From: Sipunculus nudus
Lineage: Eukaryota > Annelida > Sipuncula > Golfingiida > Sipunculidae
DNA length: 64,000 bases
Direction: 5' to 3'
Assembly: GCA_026874595.1 (NCBI GenBank)
Contig: CM049316.1
Location: 69,675,676-69,739,675, forward strand
Every line of letters begins with the position of its first letter. The stretch's first letter is position 1. Under the pieces are notes generated by a model. The model searched no databases, was not told the DNA's origin, and was given only the letters and a program-made list of their open reading frames with translations. A program made the position numbers and the translations under genes. Below are positions 1 through 13,189 of this stretch, piece by piece.

Positions 1-2227
1 TTAAAAATAATAAAATATATGTGTATGCATAATATGACCCAATATGAGCTACACTCTGGATATATAATGATTGCAACTTTTGCAACAATTCTAATATTTT
101 AACTTATAGTTTCAGTTTTTTACTCTGTATATATAATGATTGCAACTTTTGCAACAATTCTAATATTTTAATTTATATTTTCAGTTTTATTATTAAAAAT
201 TTTTTTAAACCTGTAAATAAAAAAAATGATTCAGATAAAAACTTCTTAATGGAAAAAGTGGATATGCTTAAAACAAATAGGCTTATATATAAACTTAAAT
301 GCAGTATTCCCTTGAAAGTGAAATAAAGGTATAAGTCCATTCTGTCCACTTGCCAGTGTCCATCTGTAAATTTTCATATGCATCACAGTATCTCAAAACT
401 TTACTGTTTTTCTTCATGACAGTCTTGTCAGAGTATTAGTTTGCAATCATATATTTAGAAATTTACTATAACCAAGTAGGAGGGCCCCTTTCCTCTTAGC
501 TTTTCATATTCTTATATAAATATAAAACATTACAATAGAATTTTTTTCATATTTTGCATTTGCAAAAATTTCAAACTTTTGTCATGACCCATGGGTCCTT
601 TGTTTATATTCTGGATTCTCCACATAATTGTTTGGCTAAAACTGAATAAATACCAGACATGGTGCAAATACTTTGCAAATGTATATGAATATGAATATGA
701 ATATGTACTCCATTATAAAATTTCTTGCATAAGAATGGGAATTCAGGTAAAAATGAAAGAATTTGAATACCAGTGCAAATACTTTCAAAATGTATTCATG
801 AATGCATATATTCTATAATATTATTTTAATAATTAGTTCAGTTATATTTTTATTTTAAAAAATCATATGATTCTCTTATTATTTTTAATAAATATTATAT
901 TGGCACAACATTTGTTATTAAATTTTAATAAATAGTTGAACTCTTTTATTTTATGTGCTGCTTATAAGTTATAGGGCCAGGTCAAAATCTGTGTGACAAT
1001 AGCACTCCATTTGTTAATAAAATAAATGAAATCAATCCTCTTCCCTGTCTCCAAAAATTCGATCAAAATCATACATAAGCTAAACACCAACAACTCATAA
1101 TAAAGCTTATATTCATACCACACAAAATCAGCATATGCCTCTTTCCCAAATCATATTTTTTATCATATATAACAGCTGAGCACCGTGACCCATGGGTCCC
1201 TTGTTGTTTAAATTTTTTAACACATTTTTTCTCTCTTTTCATAACTTTTATGATGTGGTAATCCGTTAACAGTGCAAAAATCATAACCATTGGTCCTAGA
1301 ATCTTCTTACTTGACATCCAGGGAGTTCCATGAAAACCCTTTTTGGAAACCTGAAATTAGTTCTCTGTTACCCATATTTTCCAAGCTATGGGGCTTATAA
1401 GCACCCCAGGAATAATTGAAAATTAAATAACAAAGCAGGTCACAAATCATAACCATTGGACCTAGAATCTTCTTGCTTGACATCCTGAGAGTTCCTCAAA
1501 AGTTCTCCTCAGAAATTAGGTCACTGTGACCTATATTATCTGAGTTACAGGCCATTTTTGAGTACCCCAGATTCAGCTGACAGATGATTCAGGACAGCTG
1601 GATGAATCATTGTCATCAAATTTGGTGTGCTTATGGATCTTGATGCACTTCAGCTAATATGCATTAACTATGATGCCACATACATCATCTTAATTGTCAG
1701 TGCCTGTGCAAGGACATATTGTTAACATGCCAGTCGGCTTAGCCTCATGACCATGGGTCACTTGTTTAATTAACACTATATTTGGCCCAATAATCGCAAT
1801 TAATTTTTAATAAATAGTTAAACTCTCATATCATTTGTTCTAGTGCTACTCTTGGACGTAGGTAACCTGTAATTATTGAATAACAGTTACCTCCTTTGTA
1901 AATAGCATGTCAATTAACATGACTTATAGTGGACATTTTTTTTCAAATACTTCTGGTGCAATGTAGATAAAGTTAATAGGCTAAGTCAAAACCTGTTTGA
2001 CAATTGCATAACTTTTTCCAAATTAATGTAAATAATATAAATGACATCAGCCCTCTTCCCTCTCCAAGGGTTTTATCAAAATCTTTACATAACTTGAGTA
2101 AAATGCTATCATCCTCATAAAACAGCTTATATTACCACACAAAACCAACATTTTTCTAACCCTTCCTCCAAATCATATTTTATATTCAAAATTAACAGCT
2201 GAGCACTGTGACCGATGGGTCCCTTGT
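1..2227 (+). mobile_element. Composite of Hel-A 3' portions
   Basis: Several head-to-tail 3' portions of the Hel-A Helentron-like family. Two typical 3' ends are visible: TCAGCTGAGC-like inverted repeat, palindrome GACCCATGGGTC or a close variant, then CCCTTGTT, ending at 1,205 and 2,227. Weaker ends occur near 603 and 1,767. Bases 55-190 hold a tandem duplication of about 72 bp. The first ~540 bases reappear as reverse complement near 37,190-37,720. No gene is seen; the short ORFs lie inside repeats. Confidence 0.6.
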
Positions 2228-2817
2228 TTTCTATCACCTGTTGCACCATACATAACTTTAGCAGGCACAAATCATACCTCTAGTGGATCAAGAAAACTCT
2301 GACTGTCAGGTAACATTCTAAAACAACAGTGCTGAAGGTTGCTGAACAGATCAAGTGATACGCTCTTTACACAGCATTTTACCTATAGGCCTACTACCTA
2401 TATCGTAAGCGCTATTTGTTTTGACCTGATATCCTGAATCGCTACACCAGAGGGAGCACTATATTTTGGTCCAATCAGATGAGACCCTGTGCTAGAAGAC
2501 AAAATGGTTTACCAGCCCAGCAAGGAATACACAGAGCCAATGTTGTTCATGTTGTTTTGAGTGACAGCTCATCACCCCGGCAACCATTTGAACAGTCCAC
2601 AGGCTCAGAGAGAATGGCCCCACACATGGTTTTCACAGGTCCTTGTGTACATAGGATGCCTGGTCGGTGAGCTGTCATTCAAACAAAATGAAACAACATT
2701 GGTTCCATGCACACCTCGCTGGCAAACGGATGCATGGATATGCTAACATAGTCGTAATGTCATAATCGAATCAGTTGATGATGCAAGAACGCAGAGAGAG
2801 CAATTAAATTTCGACTA
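2228..2817. other. Unassigned sequence, no gene seen
   Basis: The stretch between a Hel-A 3' end and the next Hel-A 5' end. The ORFs at 2,479-2,746 have no recognisable domain and no convincing splice signals. I see no structured repeat. Confidence 0.4.
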
Positions 2818-4307
2818 TTTTTAGCTCAGCTGACTATAAGTCATCTGAGCTATAGTCGTGGTCCTGAGGTCCGTCCGTAAGACAGGACCGTTTCGACACC
2901 GTTGGACCCACGAATCTGAAATTCGCCATACTGTTAGATGTCCCCAAAATCTTTTACCAAACTGAAAACTGGGTCACTGTGGCTTCGTTCTTTCGAAAAA
3001 TTAAGGAAAAACTTCAAATTTTCATTAAAAACCTATTATTACACTTCAGGACTGCCTAATATCAAAACCACTTATCTTAATATTTCTTAATATTCATCAG
3101 AAGTATTCTTCTATATATTTTTCTTATACACATGCCAAAAATCCTTTTGGGCCCAAACATAATGGACTTTGTAAAAAATCAGGAAACATATTTACTCACA
3201 TAACATGAAAATTATTGAAGCTAGAGAATTTTTTTCAAGTATATAACTTTGTTTAATTAAGATTAAATTGTATACCACAAATTAGATCTGTATTTTGTAA
3301 ATTTTATAAGTTATTAGCATAAACATAAAATCAGTACCTTAAAGTTTACCCAACTTTGACCATGAACGTTTTCTTCCTGAGTACTGTTGATTTAATTTTC
3401 ACAGCATGTAAACATAAGTATTTTATTTGTTTAAATCTGAAATTTGAAAAGGTTGAAAATTAGGCTAGTTATTGAATTTTTTCTTGAGGCTGTATTGTAG
3501 TCACTTGCTTTGTACCAGATGCAGGTAGGCCACTCCAGGTCACTGGATGTCAGCTATGCCAGGGTTCCTGATTTGTTACAGTCACTTGGGGAGATCCCCT
3601 GCTGTGACAGGTGTACAATTGTTCTCATATCACCCCCCCCCCCCCCCATGAATATATAAATATACATTTGTATGCATGATGTGGTGTTATATGACAAGAT
3701 TTAGATTTATGATGATGCAATTTAGATTTATGAATCAACTTTTATATTCACAAATATATGATATATTGAAAATGTATAGAAATTAAACCTAAAATAAAAA
3801 AATGAGGATTTTATACAAATGTGTTTATTATTTTCCAGCCTCAGCAGAATTGGAGATCAGGCTTTGTTTGCCCTGAACGTATATGCAAAAGTGTTGTTAA
3901 TCCCCCCCCCCCCCACCCCCCAGCTGTCAATGATCCTTTGCACCTGTGTACTGGGACATTAGTTTTTATTGCAAATGTGTACAATTTTTTTAATTTGAAA
4001 AATTATTGGATTAGAAAAAAATTAAGAGCTAATTGAAACATATTCTTGCCTCAGGAGAATGGAACATAAAGTGATCAGCTCTGTCTCTCCATCATCTCTC
4101 CATTATCATTAAATATATATATTAATTATGAAATTTTCCCTTTAAGCACTATTGAAATAACTTTCATATGCTGTATGTGTATGGATTACAGCTATTAAAG
4201 TCTGAAATTTGAAAGCAACTTATATGTTCAGATGTTTAGTATTGCAAATGAAAAACTTTAAAATATTAAAATATATTATCAGTGTTTGTCTAACAGTCTG
4301 TCTGTCC
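2818..4307 (+). mobile_element. Hel-A element, 5' portion
   Basis: Starts with TTTTTAGCTCAGCTGAC followed by the family's TATAAGTCATCTGAGC block. The body matches the other Hel-A copies (8,668, 17,169, 23,260, 23,793). Poly-C tracts lie near 3,632 and 3,902. It runs into a Hel-B start at about 4,308, so its 3' end is not contiguous here. Confidence 0.6.
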
Positions 4308-5672
4308 TTTTTAGCGAATATGTGAGCTTATTTGATGGTGTGGCGTCGTCTGTCGTCTGTATGTTAACCCATACTATCTTGAAAACGGCAAGAGTTAGCA
4401 TCACAAAATCTTATGCAAAAAATTAGTCATCTTAAGAACTCTATCGGATTTTGCTTATTTTTTTGGCTAACTGCATTTTCTTAGATTTTATAGGGATAAA
4501 ACTAAAAAAGCTATAAAAATCTTCTCCGAAACTGTCCAACCAAATTGTCCAATATTTCACAGAAATAATTCCTGGAACAATCTCTTTCAAGTTTTTTCGA
4601 ATGGTTTAAGTTCAGTGATTTTTGGCCGAGTTACAGGAAGTTGAACTTAGTCATCTGTCTAAAAAAGCATTCTAAAATTATAATCTCAGAAACAGCTAAA
4701 GCTATCATCACCAAATATTATGCCAATGTTGGTCACGTGAGTCATATCTGAAATTGAGGTATTGGTGGCGCCACCTGCATCGGCCTTTTTTGTACTGAGG
4801 TCATCAGTGCCTGTATCATACTGACTGCTACAAAAAACTTCTTCTCTGAAACCATATGGCCAAATTGTTTAATATCGCACAGAAATGATCCTAGGGTATT
4901 GCTTTCTTAAGTTTGTTCAAGTGTTCTCAGTTCAGTGACTTTTGGCTGAGTTATGGGAAGCTAAATTTAGTTATATGCCTTTACAGCCCATTTTAGCTCA
5001 GTGGCTACAAAGATCTTCTAAAAAACCACTGGGCCAAATTCTTAAATCTCGCACATTAATTACCCTTAGATGTTGATAATTTAAGTTTGTTCAAATGGTT
5101 TTGGTTCAGTGATTATTGGCTGAGTTATGGAAAGCTTAACTTAGACATTTTGCTGTATTTTCCCATATGAGTTATAAACCTGCAAAACGTTTTTTGACTG
5201 ATGCCACTGAGGCCAATTTGTTTAATATTTTACAAGAATAATCGCCTGAATAATTCCTATAATAATTGTCTTTTATGGTTCCAAAGAATGAATTTTGGCT
5301 GAATTATAAAGATTGAATGGAGTCATTTTACCATATATATTAGCTGTGTAAAGTAGATTCATCTAGCCTGGCACCAGTTTATCAGCATCCGTTACATCAT
5401 ACCTCTAGACATTCAGATTTCAGGTTTTCTATGGTTAATATTGACAAGAATGTTTCTTTAAAAGCTTTTAAAAAATGTAGATTTTTTATTTTAGATATTC
5501 CTCATGCCAGGCAATGTTAACAATCACGGGTATACAGCTCTCTGTGGGTATATAAAGACAGCTCTACATGGATTATAAATAATAAGTATCCATACTCAAC
5601 TTAATTCAAGATTTTGCCATCAGTGAGATGTATCTGTTTTATAATTTTGCATTCAGTATGCATCTGTAGTAA
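4308..5672 (+). mobile_element. Hel-B element, interrupted 5' part
   Basis: Starts TTTTTAGCGAATATGTGAGC, a variant of the Hel-B 5' end. The body matches 27,235-28,530 closely, with repeated blocks of the type 'cagaaatgatc...gttcaaatggtt...gagttatgggaagc' and a GGTGGCGCCACC palindrome near 4,765. At 5,673 a second Hel-B start interrupts it; the 27-28 kb copy continues differently there, which suggests a nested insertion. Confidence 0.6.
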
Positions 5673-8231
5673 TTTTTAGTGAACCTGTGAGCTAATGAGA
5701 TGGTGTGGCGGCGTCCGTCGTCCATCTTCTGTGTGTTAACCCATACTTTCTCGAAAATGACTGGAGCTAGCATCATAAAATTTAATGCAAAAATTAGCCA
5801 TCTAAAAAACTGTACATTTTCTTAGATTTTATAGAGAAAAAGCTAAAAAAAACTTTAAAAATCTTCACCTCCAAACCAGTCAAGCCAAATTGTTCAATAT
5901 TTCACAGAAATAATTTTTTATATCATCTCTCTCAAGTTTGTTTGAATGGTTCAAGTTCGGTTAATTTTGGCCGAGTTACAACGGGAAGTTGAACTTAGTC
6001 ATCTGTACAAAAAAGCATACTAAAATGACAATCTCAGAAACGGCCGCAGCTATCATCACCAAATTTTATGCCAGTGCTGGTCACATGAGTCATATATGAA
6101 ATTCAAGTATTGGTGGCGCCACCTGCATTGACTTTTTTTGTACGGGGGTCTTTGGTCATCTGCACATTAACCCATAATTTCTCAGGAATAGCAGGAGCTA
6201 CCATCCGCAGATTTTATACAGTAATCTGTCACATATCAAATGTTTTGGGATTCAGCTTATTTTTTTACTATCTGCATTTACTTAGATTTCATAGGGAAAT
6301 TAAAGCTGAAAAACCTTTAAAAATCTTCTTCTTGTGAACGGTCAGAAGTTTGTTCAAATGGTTTGCATTTGATGAATTTTAGCGGAGTTACACAACTTTG
6401 AACTTAGTCATTTGGCCAAGTAAGTATACTGATATATACAAATTTTGGTCACATGACTCATTTTTGAAGTTGCAGATTTCGTGGTGACACTAACATAGAC
6501 CTGTTTTTTATAGGCAAAAACCTCATAATTTTAGCCTCTTTCAGCTTAAAAAGTTTATGATGAAACTGTCAAAGTGAATTATTCAATTTTTCAAAAGAAT
6601 TATCCTAGGACATGGTTCCCTATCATATAAGAATAGATTGAGTTTGTTGATTTTTGGTTGAGTCATAAAAAGCTTAAGTTGGTCTTATGGCCATTATTAT
6701 GTTTATTTCAAACTGAGGACTGCAATAGTGCTTTTCTACAAAATTATTGTTTCAATTATTACTTCTGTAACATTGCACAAAAATTATTCTTAGGTGACCT
6801 TTGTTCAAGTGTACTTGAATGATTTTTGGCAGAATTATAGGACCTTTAACAATGAAAGGACTGCATCTTTTATTATTCTAGATATTCTGATAAAAAGTTT
6901 ATGAATATGTCAGCTAAAAAAAAAGCATTTTAGCCAAAGTCTTTCAGTATGTGTAAACAGATTTACCAACAGGCCAAGATTGTGTCTGTATCTTTAAATA
7001 GGTTCAGAAACTGCCAACTATTTCAGATTTGGCAACAGATCAAGAGTTCATTCAGTGCAGCCAGATATAGGTCAAGAGTTCAACCAGTGCAGCCAAGCGC
7101 AAGGCATGTGATCACCTCATGGGTGACATGTGAACACCTCATGGGCACCATGTGATCACCTCATAGTTAGCATGTGATCACCTCATGGTTATCATGTGAT
7201 CACTCTATGTGTGTCATGCACCTCAGGGCTGCATATGGAATCAATCTGTGAGCTTATGCAATGGTGTGGCTACTATTTCAGACTTGGCAACAGACAAAAG
7301 GTCAGTCTGGATCTATTTATAGCTTTGGCAGACTGCCAACTGTATCAGATAAGGCAACAGGCCAAGAGTTCACTCAGTGCAGCCAGGTATAGGTCAGGAG
7401 TTCACTCAGTGCAGTGGCTGCATTCTATTTAAAGCATTGGCAGACTGCCCACTGCATCAGATTTGGCATCAAAGTTCAGCCTGGAACTATTTATAGCTTT
7501 GGCAGACTGCCAACTGTGTCAGATTATGCAACAGGTCAAGAGTTCACTCAGTGCAGCTAGGTATATAGGTCAAAAGTTCACTCAGTCTAGCCAGGTGCAG
7601 GTCATGAGTTCATTCAGTGCAGTAGCCTGAATCAGCAGTTTGTCACAGTTCACTCAATGGGGCAACTGCCTTTCTCACCTAAGCCTGGCCTGCCCCATGC
7701 ATCAGACTCAAGGTAAGTTTGATGTATTGGCCTGGTATTTTGACCATGTGTCTTTGATGGCTTTCTTGCTCACAAGACAGGTGTTGCCACCTACAATGAC
7801 TTTTGCACAGTGTATATGCCTGCTTATTTTTACAGAGGAATTTGATATATCAGCCTGAAATGGGCATATTTATACATATTTTATAGCTTTGTTGTATACA
7901 AGACTGTTGGTGACACCTACAATAATTTTTGCACAGTGTGTGTCCCTGTGTACTTCTCAGGAGGGGTTTTATATATCAGTCTAAATTGGGCATATGTAAA
8001 TATCTCTGATAGCTTCATTATATACAAGACTGGTGGTGCCAGCTACAATCATTTTTGTGTTGTGTGCACCCATGCCAGAATTTCAGCAGTGATGTTTGTG
8101 TAATTGTTTCGTATTCAAAATGTTTAGTACTTGTATTGTTCATATACATGAAAAGTAATTTTCCAGCATTGAAGCATTATACCTGGTGTATTTCCCAATG
8201 CACAGGTTCGCATTAGGCCTGTAGGCCTTGT
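5673..8231 (+). mobile_element. Hel-B element, near complete
   Basis: Starts TTTTTAGTGAACCTGTGAGC and ends with CACAGGTTCGC, then AGGCCTGTAGGCCT and CTTGT at 8,231. The start (GCGAACCTGTG in other copies) and the end (CACAGGTTCGC) are reverse complements, giving a subterminal inverted repeat. Minisatellites lie inside (7,105-7,214 and the 'gttcactcagtgcag' units up to 7,620). Bases 8,040-8,100 are the uninterrupted version of the site where a Hel-C element sits at 29,422-32,686. Confidence 0.65.
7105..7214. repeat. 22-bp minisatellite
   Basis: Five tandem copies of a 22-bp unit based on CATGTGATCACCTCATGGGT, lying inside the Hel-B element. Each unit contains the palindrome TGATCA or a variant. 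Confidence 0.8.
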
Positions 8232-8592
8232 TTAAATATTATGTAATTTTGAATGAACTATTTTATCCAGTAAGTATTGCTGAATTAAGTGAAAATCCTA
8301 TATGTATATACACTGTATTAATACAGAGATGCAACTCCCATCATTCAGGCCCCCCCCCCCAACACCACCACCAAGTCCTTGCATCAGGGGACTGGGGACA
8401 TCAGTTATATTTCATCTGTATACATTTTATCAATTAAAAATTACATATATTTAATAATATATATTATGTAAAATAGATCCAATTGAGCAAATGTGTAAAC
8501 TACTGAACTGTCAACAATTTATCAAAAAGCCAGCCAATGATAATGGTAATAATATACATCTTATGTTTACAAACTGCTCACATGCTTCAATC

Positions 8593-8594
<2 letters not shown>

Positions 8595-8648
<54 letters not shown>
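8595..8648. repeat. (AT)n microsatellite
   Basis: An uninterrupted AT dinucleotide tract of about 54 bp just before a Hel-A 5' end. The 8,232-8,594 stretch upstream holds degraded Hel-A-like sequence with a poly-C tract and no gene. Confidence 0.9.
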
Positions 8649-8649
<1 letters not shown>

Positions 8650-8667
8650 CAGACAAGATCTTTCTAA

Positions 8668-11600
8668 TTTTTAGCTCAGCTGACTATAAGTCCGTCCGTC
8701 CGTCCGTAGATGTGGCACGTTTTGAAACCGTCAGACCTAGGAATCCAAAATTCAGAATAATTTTAGATGCCCCAAAGATCTCCTACCAAGCCGAAAACTG
8801 GGTCTTTGCGACTTCGTTCCTATGAGAAATTAAGGAAAAACCTCAATTTTTTATTAAAAACCTATTTTCACACTTCAGCACTGCCTAATATCAAAACCAC
8901 TCATCTGTTTTTCCTCATATTTACCATAAATATTCCTCTATATAGTTCCTATGTACATGCAAGAAATTAGGTCTGTATTATATAATTTAAAAAAGTTTTG
9001 GGCCCAAACATAATGCATTTTGTAAGAAATCAGGAAAGATATTTGAACACTTAACACAAAACATGTTAAAGCTATAGACTTTTTTCCAGTAATATAACAT
9101 TAATTAATCAAAATTAAATTGTATACCCAAAATTAGATCAAAATCTTTTAAATTTTAAAAAAATATTAACAAAAAAAATAAAAAATTGGTACCTTAAATT
9201 TTGCCCAATTTTGACCATGGCACGTTTTTTTCCTATAAGTACTGTTGATCTAATTTTCACAGCATGTACAAATAAGGATTTAATCTGTTAAAATCTGAAA
9301 TTTGAAAATAAAAGCTTAAAAAATAGTCTAGCTATTGAAGTTTTTTAGAAGACTTAATGTATTTGTATTTTCTAACATCATGACCCTACTTTTGTTTACC
9401 TGGTAATCCAAAAACTGGCATAATGTTAGATGTAATTGTAAATATTCATATTCTTCCATACATTTCCTATGTACATACCAAAATTTAGGTCAGTATTGCA
9501 TAATTTGTTGAAGTTATAGGCCCAAACATAATGAGCTTTGTAAAAAATCAGGATATATTGATACCCCAGCTGGCAGCATTGTTGGTTTTTCTGGCGCTGA
9601 TGTGCTGGAAGGGAATCCCGGTTCATCCACCATAATGATACGGGACCCGGTCTCCACCATAATGATACGGAGGAGGGGTTGGGGATGTCCCCACACTGTA
9701 TCACAAGGGGTTGCTGATGCTGATGCGCGTGGCAGACAATGTTCCAAGACCAGTTTGATGACAGAAGTCTTTATTCAATAGCAAGAGGTCTGGGACAGTC
9801 TCTCTCTCTGAGAGAGCCGCCCAGCCTCCCTGACTCTCCGACTCTCAGTGCGCACTACAGATAGTTTTGTTACAGAGCTTTCACGTGACATATGAGACGT
9901 ACATATCCATATTTCTGCATTTCGTCATAAAAGCTAAACCTTATTGGATGACTCAAAGAATGTCACAATTACATCAGAGTTATAAGTTGACTTTATAAGT
10001 TTTGCCAGATTTTACTGGATGAAAGTATTCTGGAAAATCCCAAGTCTGACCTGACATACATCCAGTTATAGGCTGACCTACAAGTCCTATTTGGAGGACA
10101 GTGCTTATATACACATGCGGAGTCTCATAAAATAACATGTTTTAATTGTTTTCTACCATTCCCTCATAAAGACTAAACACATAAGTCATTCTGTGACACT
10201 ATTTCTGTTGTACAGACTTAAAATAGACCTTAATGGTTTGGTGTACTGTTCTCTGATTGAACTGGGAGAGAAGCCTATATATGTGTGTGACCGGATGACT
10301 GGTTGTCGGGTGTCGTCAATTATGAGAAGTCATTAATTGTTCAGTCTGACATGCCTGAAACTGAGCTTAAATTTGTGAAATATGAAATGTGAAATATTCC
10401 TTGAAATATGTGTTAAGTCACAAATATGCACTTTCCTACCCCATAACAATATATTTACTCACTTAACATAAGAATGGCTGAGACTTTTTATCAGGAATAT
10501 AACATCATTTAATCAAGATTCAATTGTATACGGAAAATTAGATCTGAAATTTGCAATTTTTTTAAGTTATTAGCATAAATATAAAATCAGTACCTTAAAT
10601 TTTGCTCAACTTTGGCCACGGCATAATTTTTTCCTGTAAGTACTGTGGATGTTATTTTCACAGCATGTACACATTAGGATTAAATCTGTTAAAATCTTAA
10701 ATATGAAAAATAAAAGGTGCAAAATTAGGCTATTTATTGAATTTGTTTGGAGGCTCTTGTTGTATTCCCTTAAATTGTCAAGCAGTCCACTGAGGTCACT
10801 GTAGGTCATTCAATGCAACTCTCTATGCTCCCCAGGCTGTTATGTAATTCCATCACTCCCGGCAAGCCCTCTCTCTTGTTGAGCTTGATCAGGCTGCCAG
10901 CATAAATACCACAGGCAGCCTTTCTCTCTCCCCCCCCCCCCCACCCCATTCTGTTGACAGACCTGTACTCTAAACAAGATGAATCTTATAATTTCACATT
11001 TTTTCAGTGATGAACAGTAACAACAGAGACCCCTCACTGAACCCACCGCTTCGATACACAGGACTAATATACAAGACAAAGCTGATAATTTTAATGTTAA
11101 AAAGTTCTTTTTGTTGAGACTTGGACAATTTTGATTTTTTTTAAAGAAAAAAATGTTCAGGAATTTAATCCTAATATTCATATATGGTAAAATATTAGGA
11201 CCTAATGAAAGTGCTAACTGACAAGATTTAAGAAGATATAAATACTTTGTAGCATTTCGTTCATATCTCTTTAAGTTGGTGGGGCCTAGTTACCTAGTTT
11301 TTAAAATTAGAAATATTGGTCAAACTTTGTGGGATTAATTTTTAACTCATATGGCCATATATTTAACTTTTGAAAATTAATTACCTTCACACATTATGTT
11401 TATGAAATGGAACTTTTATATGACACTTACCGTAAGCCCATTTTTTCCCTTGGTGCATCACTAAATGGTTTCAGGCCAAAGGTTTCATTTATTACACAGT
11501 CCATATGCTTTAGCTCACGTCCATTATTTATAATTTACAGAGTTTCATTTACGCTGGGCCATTTTCTCTTAGCTTTTCAAATGGCAATATACATGGAAAA

Positions 11601-11680
11601 ACCATAAGAAACAAAAATATTTTGCAGTTACTAATATTTTCCAAAATTCAGCTGAGCGACGTGACCCATAGGTCCCTTGT
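8668..11680 (+). mobile_element. Hel-A element carrying a solo LTR
   Basis: Starts TTTTTAGCTCAGCTGAC at 8,668. It ends with TTCAGCTGAGC, palindrome-like GACCCATAGGTC and CCTTGT at 11,680. The body appears composite, because the 'cctatgtacatgc...aggtctgtatt' segment occurs twice (near 8,950 and 9,470). It is split by the solo LTR at 9,559-10,448. A poly-C tract lies at about 10,930. No coding sequence is seen. Confidence 0.6.
9559..10448 (-). mobile_element. Solo LTR, Gypsy-like, with 6-bp TSD
   Basis: An 890-bp block that interrupts Hel-A sequence; other Hel-A copies read straight through this point. On the minus strand it starts TGTTATGGGGTAGG and ends GGGGTATCA, so it has TG...CA termini. 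It is flanked on both sides by ATATAT (9,553-9,558 and 10,449-10,454), a target duplication. On the minus strand an AATAAA signal lies near 9,772, followed by a U5-like segment with a short internal repeat (GTATCATTATGGTGGA twice). No internal retrotransposon sequence flanks it, so it is a solo LTR. The ORFs at 9,426-9,747 lie inside it and are not supported as genes. Confidence 0.75.
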
Positions 11681-12058
11681 TCTTCTTTCTTTTCCATATG
11701 GGAATAACATTACCATAACCGTGCATAGAGAAATATGAAAATATTTCTTTACTTTAAACGCCATATTTTATCTATTTGTGTGTGTGTGTATACTCTAATA
11801 ATGGAACATAAAATAAATTTGAGTTAACAAACAAAACACTTGCCAGTAGTTGACTGGTATAAGTGTAAGGAGAATTTTAGGGGGGGGGCGCGCCCCTTTG
11901 CGCCCCCCTATGAATACTCCCCTGCTCACTTGCATGACAGTTCAACCGGATAATCGTTTTTCGTGTGCCGTACGAACTTTAAAGTGTCATGGCTTGATGT
12001 ACTGTGTGCTTCTTTTTTAACTGTATCACATGGGGTTATGCGAAAGGGCAGGAAATTT

Positions 12059-12061
<3 letters not shown>
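11681..12061. other. Unassigned spacer with GC-rich palindrome
   Basis: No gene is seen. It contains a GC-rich inverted repeat (about 11,879-11,911) in which GGGGGGCGC pairs with GCGCCCCCC across a short loop. The palindrome is preceded by TTTTA, as at Helentron-like 5' ends elsewhere in the window. Confidence 0.45.

Positions 12062-12101
<40 letters not shown>
12062..12101. repeat. (TA)n microsatellite
   Basis: A TA dinucleotide tract of about 40 bp. The minus-strand ORF that crosses it owes its Tyr-Ile run to the microsatellite. Confidence 0.9.
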
Positions 12102-12103
<2 letters not shown>

Positions 12104-13189
12104 TACAGAAAGTCATGCTTCACCGCGAGTGTCTAAATAAAAACATTTGGTAATAATCTGTCATTTGAGGAGGGAGAGAGGTGACATAATCGTACAAAAT
12201 TGAACTCCATTTGATTACTTAAAACATATTGTTAGTTCTTCTTGATGTAATGTAAACAGACCAACTCACTGCCACAACCACGAAATATCTAATTCCTTTT
12301 GGCCTAGCCTATGATCAACATGTTTTTTTCCTGCTCAGAACTTTCCAGGTCACAATCCTATACGTAATTTGTCATGTGTCTTAATTGAAAAATGAATTTT
12401 TTCATGCTTTTTCTCAGGTGTCAGCCTCATTCATCCCCGTGACCTCTGTGACCCTTAAAATGTTCATACAGCAATATGTGTGTCAGTGGTTGAAGCAGCC
12501 GGTGTCTGCAGCTGTTTGATACTGATTTGGTCTCGTGTTTTAAATTCAAATTGCTAACCAATCAGACTCGCTTAAAAGTTTAGTTTCTACTCAAGGATTT
12601 TATGACATTTATCCATATGTGTTTACACGAATGACATTGTAACTTGATAATAATATGAGGTAGTTATGAGCGGTCGCTGGCTGCCGACATCGTTTCATGG
12701 TTATACATACACTGTCTTAAATTGGCTGGAAACAATGATAACAACAATGCATGCATATTTTTTCCATACATATAACAGCTATTACGTATGATTTTTGTTC
12801 ATTTAATCCTAAATTTTAACCAAGCAGTATATAATATTTTTTAAATATTGCACATTGACGTCAGTAACTTTAAATGTTCAAGCATCAGTTTCTGACTGAA
12901 TAAACTTGGGAATGATCTGGATTCCTGCATTTTTTCTCTTTATTTTGAGCAACCAGGGTTAGAGAAACGCCCTTGATCAAACGGGGAATATGCCAGTCAT
13001 CTGGTCTGAAAAAAGAGGCTTGCGGGAACCTTGTTAACTGTCTAACTTAATGACTTATAACTTCCATAAAATTAATCATGCATTACCATTGCGAAGCCAT
13101 AACATATATATGTTATACTCTAATTGTATAGTTACATTTTCAAACCTGGGAAAAAAATGATGTTATAAAAAAAGGAATTTATGTAAAAA
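12102..13189. other. Unassigned, no gene seen
   Basis: About 1.1 kb with no ORF, repeat family or RNA gene that I can support. It may be host intergenic or intronic DNA. Confidence 0.4.

Noticed and set aside
9426..9747. Overlapping minus-strand ORFs of 92 and 77 codons
   Set aside because: They lie in the U5-like part of a solo LTR and run into Hel-A sequence. No domain.
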